Shown here one piece after another: positions 33,718 through 41,814 of a stretch of DNA of 64,000 nt. Under the pieces are notes generated by a model. That model was not told where the DNA came from, did not search any database, and was given only the letters and a program-made list of their open reading frames with translations. The stretch comes from Streptomyces sp. NBC_01549 (lineage in GTDB: Bacteria; Actinomycetota; Actinomycetes; Streptomycetales; Streptomycetaceae): positions 5,203,001-5,267,000 of the forward strand of contig NZ_JAPEPW010000001.1 in the NCBI RefSeq assembly GCF_026339955.1. The letters are read 5' to 3'. A program made the translations under genes and the position numbers. Position 1 is the first letter of the stretch, and the number at the start of each line of letters is the position of its first letter.

Positions 33718-34072
33718 CCCCCAACGCTAAAGCCCCGGTCGGACCAGCGCCCAAAAAGGGCGCGAGGCGGTGACATCTGCGGCTCCGCCGCGGGGCGCGA
33801 CAAGCCACGACGAACCCGCAGCCGCCGCGATGTCCCGTGTCCCGAGCCCTTGGGCGCCCCAAATCTCCGTCAGAAGTAGCCCGGAGCAGGGCAACCCACC
33901 CCCTTCGGCTGACCCAGCGGCGCGTTGGGCACCCTCCCCGCGCGACCCCAAATAGCGTCCAGTAGGGTTTGGTCCGCATAAACATCCAAACCCCTGCCCG
34001 ACGCAGGGCGGCGACCGACCAGCGAGAAGGCCGCAGCCGACCGCGCGGGCGAGACTCTCGGGAAGGCGCTAC
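33718..34072. other. Divergent intergenic region before ctaC
   Basis: 355 bp without a gene. 33777-33830 is a GGCTCCGCCG-type dispersed repeat common in Streptomyces spacers. GGGTTTGG (33965-33972) pairs perfectly with CCAAACCC (33986-33993) about 80 bp before the ctaC start and could be an operator or leader hairpin. The A/T-rich CGCATAAACAT between the arms may contain a -10 element. No ORF in this stretch has coding character. Confidence 0.5.
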
Positions 34073-35032
34073 GTGAGTCCCAACGGCTCCGACCGCTCGC
34101 CGCGGCGCCCGATGCGGCGGAAGCTGCTGCAGGCACTGACTGCGGGCCTGGTCCTGGCGACCGCCACCGGTTGCACATACAAGGACTTCCCCCGCCTTGG
34201 TATGCCCACCCCGACCACGGAAGAGGGTCCGCGGATCCTCTCCCTGTGGCAGGGGTCCTGGGCGGCCGCGCTCGCCGTTGGCGTGCTGGTGTGGGGCCTG
34301 ATCCTGTGGAGTGTGTTCTTCCACCGGCGCAGCCGCACCAAGGTCGAAGTTCCTCCGCAGACCCGGTACAACATGCCCATCGAGGCGCTGTACACGGTAG
34401 TCCCGCTCATCATCGTCTCGGTGCTGTTCTACTTCACCGCCCGAGACGAGACGAAGCTCCTCAGCCTCAAGCCGAAGCCGGACGTCACGGTCAACGTGGT
34501 CGGCTATCAGTGGAGCTGGGGCTTCAACTACATCGAGGACGTTCCCGGTGTCACCGGCAACGCCAAGATCGACCCGAACCTGGCCGCCATCCCGGACCGG
34601 TTCAAGAAGGACTTCCCGGCGAACGCCGGCGGTGTCTACGAGGTCGGTACGCCGGGTGAGCGGAACCCGCAGACGGGCAACCCCGGTCCGACCCTCTGGC
34701 TGCCCAAGGGCAAGACGGTCCGCTTCGTCCTCACTTCGCGTGACGTCATCCACTCCTTCTGGGTGGTGCCGTTCCTGATGAAGATGGACGTCATTCCGGG
34801 CCACACCAACTCCTTCCAGGTGACCCCCAACAAGGAGGGCACCTTCCTGGGCAAGTGCGCCGAGCTGTGCGGCGTCGACCACTCCCGGATGCTCTTCAAC
34901 GTGAAGGTCGTCTCCCCCGAGCGCTACGAGGCCCACCTCAAGCAGCTCGCGGCACAGGGACAGACCGGTTACGTCCCGGCCGGCATTGAGCAGACGGGCC
35001 ACGAGAAGAACCGGGAGACGAACAACCTGTGA
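34073..35032 (+). CDS. ctaC: Cytochrome c oxidase subunit II (aa3-type)
   Basis: A 319-residue subunit carrying the CuA centre that takes electrons from the bc1 complex's cytochrome c. It has a twin-arginine-like basic start, a lipobox (LATATGCTYKD), two membrane helices, and a C-terminal cupredoxin domain with the CuA ligands in CAELCGVDHSRM plus the upstream histidine in DVIHSFWVV. The start is GTG 34073 with GGAAGG upstream. It overlaps ctaD as GTGA, and ctaF overlaps ctaD likewise, so ctaC-ctaD-ctaF form a coupled operon. Confidence 0.97.
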   Translation: MSPNGSDRSPRRPMRRKLLQALTAGLVLATATGCTYKDFPRLGMPTPTTEEGPRILSLWQGSWAAALAVGVLVWGLILWSVFFHRRSRTKVEVPPQTRYNMPIEALYTVVPLIIVSVLFYFTARDETKLLSLKPKPDVTVNVVGYQWSWGFNYIEDVPGVTGNAKIDPNLAAIPDRFKKDFPANAGGVYEVGTPGERNPQTGNPGPTLWLPKGKTVRFVLTSRDVIHSFWVVPFLMKMDVIPGHTNSFQVTPNKEGTFLGKCAELCGVDHSRMLFNVKVVSPERYEAHLKQLAAQGQTGYVPAGIEQTGHEKNRETNNL

Positions 35033-36765
35033 GCATCCTCAACGAACCTCAGGGTGCCGGGGCAGCCGAAGACTCGTACGAGAACGAGCTGCCGGTGCGG
35101 CGCAAGCAGCCGGGCAACGTCGTGATCAAGTGGCTCACCACCACCGACCACAAGACGATCGGCACGCTTTACCTGGTCACGTCATTCGCGTTCTTCATCA
35201 TCGGCGGCGTCATGGCGCTGCTGATGCGTGCCGAACTGGCGCGCCCCGGCACGCAGATCATGTCGAACGAGCAGTTCAACCAGGCGTTCACGATGCACGG
35301 CACGATCATGCTGCTGATGTTCGCGACGCCGCTGTTCGCCGGTTTCACGAACTGGATCATGCCGCTGCAGATCGGCGCGCCCGACGTGGCGTTCCCGCGG
35401 CTGAACATGTTCGCCTACTGGCTCTACCTGTTCGGCTCGACCATCGCGGTGGGTGGCTTCCTCACCCCGCAGGGCGCGGCCGACTTCGGCTGGTTCGCCT
35501 ACAGCCCGCTGTCGGACGCGGTCCGCTCGCCGGGTGTCGGCGCCGACATGTGGATCATGGGTCTGGCCTTCTCCGGCTTCGGCACGATCCTCGGTGCGGT
35601 CAACTTCATCACCACCATCATCTGCATGCGCGCCCCGGGCATGACGATGTTCCGCATGCCGATCTTCGTGTGGAACGTGCTGCTCACCGCGGTGCTGGTG
35701 CTGCTGGCCTTCCCCGTGCTGGCGGCGGCGCTGTTCGCGCTGGAGGCGGACCGAAAATTCGGTGCGCATGTGTTTGACGCCGCCAATGGCGGAGCCTTGC
35801 TATGGCAACACCTCTTCTGGTTCTTCGGCCATCCAGAGGTGTACATCATCGCTCTACCGTTCTTCGGCATCATCTCCGAAGTCATCCCGGTGTTCTCCCG
35901 CAAGCCGATGTTCGGCTACATGGGCCTGATCGCCGCGACGATCTCCATCGCCGGTCTGTCCGTGACCGTGTGGGCGCACCACATGTACGTCACCGGTGGC
36001 GTACTGCTCCCGTTCTTCTCCTTCATGACGTTCCTCATCGCCGTACCGACAGGCGTGAAGTTCTTCAACTGGATCGGAACGATGTGGAAGGGGTCCTTGA
36101 GTTTCGAGACCCCGATGCTCTGGGCGGTCGGCTTCCTGATCACCTTCACCTTCGGTGGTCTGACCGGTGTCATCCTGGCCTCGCCGCCGATGGACTTCCA
36201 CGTCTCGGACTCGTACTTCGTGGTGGCGCACTTCCACTACGTGATCTTCGGTACGGTCGTGTTCGCGATGTTCTCCGGATTCCACTTCTGGTGGCCGAAG
36301 TTCACCGGCAAGATGCTCGACGAGCGCCTCGGAAAGATCACCTTCTGGACGCTGTTCGTGGGCTTCCACGGCACGTTCCTGGTGCAGCACTGGCTGGGTG
36401 TCGAGGGCATGCCGCGTCGCTACGCGGACTACCTCGCCGCCGACGGCTTCACCGCGCTGAACACGATCTCGACGATCAGCTCGTTCCTGCTCGGCCTGTC
36501 GATCCTGCCGTTCTTCTACAACGTGTGGAAGACCGCCAAGTACGGCAAGAAGGTCGAGGTCGACGACCCGTGGGGTTACGGCCGCTCGCTGGAGTGGGCC
36601 ACGTCCTGCCCGCCGCCGCGCCACAACTTCCTCACGCTGCCGCGGATCCGTTCCGAATCCCCGGCCTTCGACCTGCACCACCCGGAGATCGCCGCTCTCG
36701 ACCAGCTCGAGAACGCCGGTCACGGTGAGAAGGCCCTCTCCGGTGGCAAGGAGGCCGGCAAGTGA
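35029..36765 (+). CDS. ctaD: Cytochrome c oxidase subunit I (aa3-type)
   Basis: A 578-residue, twelve-helix catalytic subunit that reduces oxygen and pumps protons. Heme a ligand histidine in FTMHGTIMLLMF, the CuB/active-site segment LFWFFGHPEVYIIALP (His-Tyr pair), WAHHMY for two CuB histidines, and VAHFHYVIFG for heme a3/a ligands are all present. The start is GTG 35029 inside the ctaC stop. Length is normal. It forms the core of the bc1-aa3 supercomplex with the qcr genes downstream. Confidence 0.98.
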   Translation: MSILNEPQGAGAAEDSYENELPVRRKQPGNVVIKWLTTTDHKTIGTLYLVTSFAFFIIGGVMALLMRAELARPGTQIMSNEQFNQAFTMHGTIMLLMFATPLFAGFTNWIMPLQIGAPDVAFPRLNMFAYWLYLFGSTIAVGGFLTPQGAADFGWFAYSPLSDAVRSPGVGADMWIMGLAFSGFGTILGAVNFITTIICMRAPGMTMFRMPIFVWNVLLTAVLVLLAFPVLAAALFALEADRKFGAHVFDAANGGALLWQHLFWFFGHPEVYIIALPFFGIISEVIPVFSRKPMFGYMGLIAATISIAGLSVTVWAHHMYVTGGVLLPFFSFMTFLIAVPTGVKFFNWIGTMWKGSLSFETPMLWAVGFLITFTFGGLTGVILASPPMDFHVSDSYFVVAHFHYVIFGTVVFAMFSGFHFWWPKFTGKMLDERLGKITFWTLFVGFHGTFLVQHWLGVEGMPRRYADYLAADGFTALNTISTISSFLLGLSILPFFYNVWKTAKYGKKVEVDDPWGYGRSLEWATSCPPPRHNFLTLPRIRSESPAFDLHHPEIAALDQLENAGHGEKALSGGKEAGK

Positions 36766-37160
36766 AGGTCCAAGGCAAGATGTTCCTCTGGCTGGCTGCC
36801 TTCATCCTCGTCATGGCGATCGTCTATGGCGTGTGGTCGAAGGAGCCGGCCGGCACCACGGCGCTCTTCCTGGCCTTCGGCCTGAGCGTGATGATCGGCT
36901 ACTACCTGGCCTTCACGGCCCGGCGGGTCGACCAGCTGGCGCAGGACAACGACGAGGCCGATGTCGCGGACGAGGCGGGCGAGGTGGGCTTCTTCAGCCC
37001 GCACAGCTGGCAGCCGCTCGCGCTCGGTTTCGGCGGCGCGCTCGCCTTCATGGCCGTCGTCTTCGGCTGGTGGCTGCTGTACTTCGGGTTCCCGATCATC
37101 CTGATCGGCCTGTGGGGCTGGGTCTTCGAGTACTACCACGGTGAGAACCGCACCCAGTAG
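36762..37160 (+). CDS. ctaF: Cytochrome c oxidase subunit IV (actinobacterial)
   Basis: A 132-residue small subunit with four membrane segments, starting MKVQGKMFLWLAAFILVMAI and ending GWVFEYYHGENRTQ. It is the actinobacterial-type subunit IV of the aa3 oxidase. GTG 36762 overlaps the ctaD stop by 4 bp, and a strong terminator follows, ending the operon. Confidence 0.95.
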   Translation: MKVQGKMFLWLAAFILVMAIVYGVWSKEPAGTTALFLAFGLSVMIGYYLAFTARRVDQLAQDNDEADVADEAGEVGFFSPHSWQPLALGFGGALAFMAVVFGWWLLYFGFPIILIGLWGWVFEYYHGENRTQ

Positions 37161-37197
37161 CACGCTCACGGTCCCCTAGCGATCGCTGGACACCCGG

Positions 37198-37234
37198 GAA
37201 GCCCGGATTCTCCTGACGGAGAGTCCGGGCTTCC
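37198..37234 (+). terminator. Terminator after ctaF
   Basis: Stem GGAAGCCCGGATTCTCC / GGAGAGTCCGGGCTTCC (one mismatch) with a TGAC loop, followed by TCTTTT, 37 bp past the ctaF stop. Confidence 0.92.
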
Positions 37235-37310
37235 TCTTTTGCCGTACGCCACATCCCCCGCACGGCTCACTCGCCGCGCCGAGGCTGACGGGTGTTCATA
37301 GCGTGAGTCC

Positions 37311-38573
37311 ATGAATCACGCACCGCGAATCCGCACGGTCGTCAGCCGCACCACGCTGGTGGTCGCCCTCGGCGCGGCCGCCGCTGCCTGCGGCGGAAGC
37401 GGCCACCCGCTCTCCGCCAGGCCGTACGACGCGGCGGGTCAGCTCTCCTTCACCGACGTGGTCGGCGACAGCCGCAAGGTCGACCCGGACAAGCCCCTGG
37501 AAATCACCGCCAAGGGCGATGACGAGCGCATCACCGATGTGACGGCCGTCGACGCGTCGGGGCGCTATGTGGCGGGCGAACTCGCCGCCGACGGCACCCG
37601 TTGGCACAGCACCTCACCGCTGGCCGCGGGCGCCCACTACACGGTGCATGTGAGCACGGAGGACGAGGACGGCGCACCCGGCCGGCAGATCGTCGCCTTC
37701 GAGACCACCGCGCCCACCACGAACAAGCCCCTCAACGTGACCCTGGGGCCCGCCGCGGGCGAGTACGGCGTCGGTCAGCCCATCACCGCCGAACTCAGCG
37801 CCCCGGTCAAGGACAAGGCCGCACGCGCGATCGTCGAAGGCGCCCTGAGGGTCGACTCCGTGCCCGCCGCGGAGGGCGCCTGGCACTGGGTGGACGACAA
37901 GACGCTGCACTATCGGCCCAAGGAGTACTGGCCCATCCACGCCACCATCCAGGCCCACAGCAACCTCAAGGGCATCAAGATCGCCGACCGGCTCTGGGGC
38001 GGCGACGCGAAGCCCCTGACGCTCACCACCGGGGACCGCTTCGTCGCCGTCACGGACGCCGCCGCGCACTCCATGACGATCTACAAGAACGACCAGGTGA
38101 TCAACCAGATCCCCGTCACCACCGGCAAGCCGGGCTACGAGACCCGCAACGGCGTCAAGGTCGTACTGAGCAAGGAGCCCTTCGTACGGATGCGCGGCAC
38201 CACCGTCGGCATCGCCGAGGGCAGCGCGGACTCCTACGACCTGCCCGTCTACTGGGCGACCAGGGTCACCTGGAGCGGCGAGTATGTGCACGCCGCGCCC
38301 TGGTCGGTGGGGGAGCAGGGCTCCGCCAACGTCAGCCACGGCTGCACCGGGATGAGCACCAGCAACGCCGAGTGGTTCTTCAAGAACGTCCGCCAGGGCG
38401 ACATCGTGAAGGTCCAGAACTCCAACGGCGACGCCATGACCCCGTTCAACAACGGCTTCGGCGACTGGAACGTCGCCTGGAAGGACTGGCGCAACGGCAG
38501 CGCCCTGACAGCGGGCGTCCCGGAGGGCCCGAAACTGACGGACCGGGCGAGGCTACGCCCGGAGAGCGTTTGA
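37311..38573 (+). CDS. L,D-transpeptidase lipoprotein (YkuD type)
   Basis: A 420-residue envelope enzyme that forms 3-3 peptidoglycan cross-links. The signal peptide ends in a lipobox (GAAAAACGGS). Two Ig-like domains span about residues 40-230, then the YkuD domain with the catalytic motif VSHGCTGMSTSNAEW (Cys nucleophile, about residue 345). The IgD-IgD-YkuD layout matches mycobacterial LdtMt2-type proteins. Start ATG 37311, no strong ribosome site. It interrupts the respiratory gene cluster between ctaF and ctaE and ends in its own terminator. Confidence 0.94.
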   Translation: MNHAPRIRTVVSRTTLVVALGAAAAACGGSGHPLSARPYDAAGQLSFTDVVGDSRKVDPDKPLEITAKGDDERITDVTAVDASGRYVAGELAADGTRWHSTSPLAAGAHYTVHVSTEDEDGAPGRQIVAFETTAPTTNKPLNVTLGPAAGEYGVGQPITAELSAPVKDKAARAIVEGALRVDSVPAAEGAWHWVDDKTLHYRPKEYWPIHATIQAHSNLKGIKIADRLWGGDAKPLTLTTGDRFVAVTDAAAHSMTIYKNDQVINQIPVTTGKPGYETRNGVKVVLSKEPFVRMRGTTVGIAEGSADSYDLPVYWATRVTWSGEYVHAAPWSVGEQGSANVSHGCTGMSTSNAEWFFKNVRQGDIVKVQNSNGDAMTPFNNGFGDWNVAWKDWRNGSALTAGVPEGPKLTDRARLRPESV

Positions 38574-38582
38574 GAACGACCT

Positions 38583-38610
38583 GCCCCGCGCCCCGAAAGA
38601 GGCGCGGGGC
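38583..38610 (+). terminator. Terminator after the L,D-transpeptidase gene
   Basis: Perfect 10-bp stem GCCCCGCGCC / GGCGCGGGGC, loop CCGAAAGA, just past the stop and facing the convergent receiver gene. Confidence 0.88.
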
Positions 38611-38635
38611 TGTGTCCTTCCGCGGCTGCGAACTC

Positions 38636-39037
38636 TCAGGCGCCCAGGAGGGCCTTGCGGCGGAGCAGCGAGGCCAACGCGGAGGCGAACTCGACCGGAT
38701 CCACCGGAAGGGTCACCGCCGCGTCCGCACGGCTCCACGTGGCCAGCCAGGCGTCCTGGGGCCGCCCGATGAGCACCAGCACGGGCGGGCAGTTGAAGAT
38801 CTCGTCCTTGATCTGCCGGCAGACGCCCATGCCACCCATCGGAACCGCCTCGCCGTCCAGCACACAGACGTCGATGCCGCCCTTGTCCAGCTCCGTCAGG
38901 ACGGCGGCGGGCGTGGCGCACTCGATGAACTCGACCTGGGGAACGTCGGGGGCCGGTCTGCGACCGGTCGCCAGCCGCACCTGCCCCCGGGTGTTGGAGT
39001 CGTCGCTGTAGACCAGCACCGTGGCGGTCGGCTGCAT
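38636..39037 (-). CDS. Atypical receiver-domain protein
   Basis: A 133-residue stand-alone protein with a CheY-like fold. VLVYSDDSN supplies the acidic pair and VCVLDGEAVPMGGMG the aspartate that would be phosphorylated. The conserved Thr/Ser (here VLVLIGRP) and Lys (here VTLPVDPVEF) are missing, so normal phospho-switching is doubtful. There is no output domain. ATG 39037 with GGAGG close upstream is preferred over ATG 39052. It is divergent from ctaE and conserved at this place in Streptomyces, which suggests a link to respiratory control but does not prove it. Confidence 0.82.
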   Translation of the reverse strand: MQPTATVLVYSDDSNTRGQVRLATGRRPAPDVPQVEFIECATPAAVLTELDKGGIDVCVLDGEAVPMGGMGVCRQIKDEIFNCPPVLVLIGRPQDAWLATWSRADAAVTLPVDPVEFASALASLLRRKALLGA

Positions 39038-39219
39038 TGTTCCTCCACGCATCTAAGAAGCACAGCATTGGTCGGGAACTCCTGGTACCGATGGCGCGGA
39101 TGCTACTCCCTCAAACACCTCGTCAACACCGGTTCGGACAGGGCTTCGATGGGCCATACGGGCTGGACACACCCCATCAACACCCCGAACGGCACCCCCG
39201 GGCGTGAGGGCGGGATAAG

Positions 39220-39240
39220 CGACCGACATAATGTCGGTCG
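39220..39240. promoter_or_regulatory. Perfect palindrome over the ctaE start
   Basis: CGACCGACAT and ATGTCGGTCG form perfect 10-bp arms around a single A at 39230. The right arm contains the ATG start codon of ctaE. CATAAT (39227-39232), a good -10 match, lies in the centre, seven bases before the in-frame GTG at 39240. The site could be an operator over the promoter, or an RNA hairpin if transcription starts upstream. Confidence 0.6.
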
Positions 39241-39851
39241 TGGCGACAGCAACGACAGTAGAAACCGGGCACGCGCACCCGTCGGTCAATCGACCGAACC
39301 TCACCAGCGTCGGAACCATCATCTGGCTGAGTTCCGAGCTGATGTTCTTCGCGGCCCTCTTCGCGATGTACTTCACCCTGCGATCGGTGACCGGGCCGGA
39401 TCACTGGAAAGAGATGGCGGGCCATCTCAACATCCCGTTCTCGGCCTCGAACACCACGATCCTGGTGCTCTCCTCCCTGACCTGCCAGCTCGGCGTCTTC
39501 GCCGCCGAGCGCGGGGACGTGAAGAAGCTCCGGATGTGGTTCATCGTCACGTTCGTGATGGGTGCGATCTTCATCGGCGGTCAGATCTTCGAGTACACCA
39601 ATCTGGTCAAGGAGGACGGGATCTCGCTCTCCTCCGACCCGTACGGCTCGGTGTTCTACCTGACCACCGGCTTCCACGGCCTGCACGTGACGGGTGGCCT
39701 CATCGCCTTCCTGTTCGTCCTCGGCCGCACCTACGCGGCCAAGAGGTTCACTCACGAGCAGGCGACCGCCGCCATCGTCGTGTCCTACTACTGGCACTTC
39801 GTCGATGTCGTCTGGATCGGCCTCTTCGCCACGATCTACTTGATCAAGTAA
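39231..39851 (+). CDS. ctaE: Cytochrome c oxidase subunit III
   Basis: A 206-residue, five-helix subunit of the aa3 oxidase. SSELMFFAALFAMYFTLRS, the FHGLHVTGG helix and the final SYYWHFVDVVWIGLF are diagnostic. ATG 39231 gives the start MSVVATATTVETG. No ribosome site is present, and the -10-like CATAAT overlapping this ATG makes a leaderless start at the in-frame GTG 39240 (ATATTVETG) at least as likely. It is the first gene before qcrC-qcrA-qcrB, 92 bp upstream, with the same order as in mycobacteria. Confidence 0.96.
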   Translation: MSVVATATTVETGHAHPSVNRPNLTSVGTIIWLSSELMFFAALFAMYFTLRSVTGPDHWKEMAGHLNIPFSASNTTILVLSSLTCQLGVFAAERGDVKKLRMWFIVTFVMGAIFIGGQIFEYTNLVKEDGISLSSDPYGSVFYLTTGFHGLHVTGGLIAFLFVLGRTYAAKRFTHEQATAAIVVSYYWHFVDVVWIGLFATIYLIK

Positions 39852-39943
39852 CCGGGCGGCGTCCGCGGCGAACCGATCGCACGCGACGAACCGATCCATT
39901 TCCAGAAGCATCGACGCAGAAGATCCTGACACCGGGGTAATCC

Positions 39944-40753
39944 GTGAAAAAGCTCTCCGCACGACGACGCCATCCGCTGGCGGCGGTCGTCGTCCTACTC
40001 CTCGCGCTGGCGGCCACCGGGGGGCTGTACGCCGCGTTCGCACCAGCGAGCAAGGCGCAGGCCGATACGACCGCCCAGTCCCTTGCCATCGACGAGGGCA
40101 AGAAGCTCTACGCCGTGGGCTGCGCCAGCTGCCACGGAACCGGCGGTCAGGGGTCCTCCGACGGTCCGAGCCTGGTGGGCGTCGGCGCCGCGGCGGTCGA
40201 CTTCCAGGTCGGCACCGGCCGTATGCCGGCCCAGCAGCCGGGCGCTCAGATCCCGAAGAAGAAGGTCATCTACTCGCAGGCCGAGATCGACCAGCTCGCG
40301 GCGTACATCGCCTCGCTGGGCGCTGGTCCCACGGTGCCTACGAAGAGCCAGGTCAGCCCCGAGGGTGCGGACATCGCCAAGGGCGGTGAGCTCTTCCGTA
40401 CCAACTGCGCGCAGTGCCACAACTTCACCGGCAAGGGTGGCGCGCTGACGCACGGCAAGTTCGCGCCGAGCCTTGAGGGTGTTGACCCCAAGCACATCTA
40501 CGAGGCCATGCAGACCGGCCCGCAGAACATGCCGTCCTTCCCCGACACCACGCTGTCGGAGAAGAACAAGAAGGACATCATCGCGTACCTCAACGCGGTC
40601 AACGGTGACGACACCGAGAGCCCCGGCGGTCTGGATCTGGGCGGCCTCGGGCCGGTCAGTGAAGGCCTCTTCGGCTGGATCTTCGGTCTTGGCGCCCTGG
40701 TCGCCGTCGCCGTCTGGGTCGCCGCTCGGACCGCAAAGGCCAAGAAGTCATGA
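39944..40753 (+). CDS. qcrC: Diheme cytochrome c of the bc1 complex
   Basis: A 269-residue membrane-anchored cytochrome with two heme-binding motifs, CASCH (about residue 60) and CAQCH (about residue 157), an N-terminal signal/anchor helix and a C-terminal membrane helix (GLFGWIFGLGALVAVAVWVA). In actinobacteria this subunit passes electrons directly from bc1 to the CuA site, replacing soluble cytochrome c. The start is GTG 39944. It overlaps qcrA as ATGA. Confidence 0.97.
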   Translation: MKKLSARRRHPLAAVVVLLLALAATGGLYAAFAPASKAQADTTAQSLAIDEGKKLYAVGCASCHGTGGQGSSDGPSLVGVGAAAVDFQVGTGRMPAQQPGAQIPKKKVIYSQAEIDQLAAYIASLGAGPTVPTKSQVSPEGADIAKGGELFRTNCAQCHNFTGKGGALTHGKFAPSLEGVDPKHIYEAMQTGPQNMPSFPDTTLSEKNKKDIIAYLNAVNGDDTESPGGLDLGGLGPVSEGLFGWIFGLGALVAVAVWVAARTAKAKKS

Positions 40754-41814
40754 GTAGCAAAGAGATTCCAGAAGAGAACCTGCCCGCTGAGCAGGTCGAC
40801 GAGCACGGTCACAGCGCGGTAGCCGTCGCGGACGAGACCAACCCGTTCGCGGACCCGGGCCTGCCGCCCCACGAGCACCGCATCCAGGACATCGACGAGC
40901 GGGCCGCCAAGCGGTCCGAGCGCGTCGTCGCCATGCTGTTCACGTTGTCGATGCTGGCCACTGTCGGCTTCATCGCCTCGTACGTGGCGATCCCGCCGGA
41001 CAAGTCGATCTTCGTCTTCCCCCTCGGTCACATCAGCGCGCTGAACTTCGCGCTGGGGATGACCCTCGGTGTGGCGCTGTTCGCGATCGGCGCGGGAGCG
41101 GTCCACTGGGCCCGCACCCTGATGTCCGACGTGGAGATCGCCGACCAGCGTCACCCGATTGAGGCGGAGCCCGAGGTCAAGGCCAAGGTCATGGCCGACT
41201 TCAAGGAGGGCGCCAAGGAGTCCGCGCTCGGCCGCCGCAAGCTGATCCGCAACACGATGTTCGGCGCGCTGGCCCTGTTCCCGCTCTCCGGCGTCATGCT
41301 GCTGCGCGACCTGGGCCCGCTGCCCGGCACCAAGCTGCGCCACACGCTCTGGTCCAAGGGCAAGCTGCTCGTCAACATGAACACGAACGAGCCGCTGCGC
41401 GCCTCCGACGTCGCCGTCGGCTCGCTCACCTTCGCCAAGCCCGAGGGCCTGGAGGAGCACGACGAGGACTTCCAGCTCCAGATCGCCAAGGCGGCCCTGA
41501 TGATCGTCCGGCTTCAGCCGGAGAACATCAAGGACAAGCGCGAGCTCGCCTGGTCACACGAGGGCATCGTGGCGTACTCGAAGATCTGCACCCATGTCGG
41601 TTGCCCGATCTCCCTGTACGAGCAGCAGACGCACCACGTGCTCTGCCCCTGCCACCAGTCCACCTTCGACCTCTCCGACGGTGCCCGAGTGATCTTCGGC
41701 CCGGCCGGTCACGCCCTGCCGCAGCTGCGCATCGGTGTGAACGAACAGGGTTACCTCGAAGCGCTCGGCGACTTCGAAGAGCCCGTCGGTCCTGCCTTCT
41801 GGGAGCGCGGATGA
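40750..41814 (+). CDS. qcrA: Rieske iron-sulfur subunit of the bc1 complex
   Basis: A 354-residue protein with three N-terminal membrane helices, as is usual in actinobacteria, and a C-terminal Rieske domain. Cluster ligands are in CTHVGCPISL and CPCHQSTFDLSDG (two Cys, two His, with the disulfide cysteines). ATG 40750 overlaps the qcrC stop, and its own stop overlaps qcrB as ATGA, giving a tightly coupled qcrCAB operon. Confidence 0.97.
   Translation: MSSKEIPEENLPAEQVDEHGHSAVAVADETNPFADPGLPPHEHRIQDIDERAAKRSERVVAMLFTLSMLATVGFIASYVAIPPDKSIFVFPLGHISALNFALGMTLGVALFAIGAGAVHWARTLMSDVEIADQRHPIEAEPEVKAKVMADFKEGAKESALGRRKLIRNTMFGALALFPLSGVMLLRDLGPLPGTKLRHTLWSKGKLLVNMNTNEPLRASDVAVGSLTFAKPEGLEEHDEDFQLQIAKAALMIVRLQPENIKDKRELAWSHEGIVAYSKICTHVGCPISLYEQQTHHVLCPCHQSTFDLSDGARVIFGPAGHALPQLRIGVNEQGYLEALGDFEEPVGPAFWERG

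Noticed and set aside
32222..35002. 926-codon minus-strand frame spanning the TusA-fusion and ctaC regions
   Set aside because: It runs through two clear genes in other frames and the divergent promoter region, and contains no recognisable domain.
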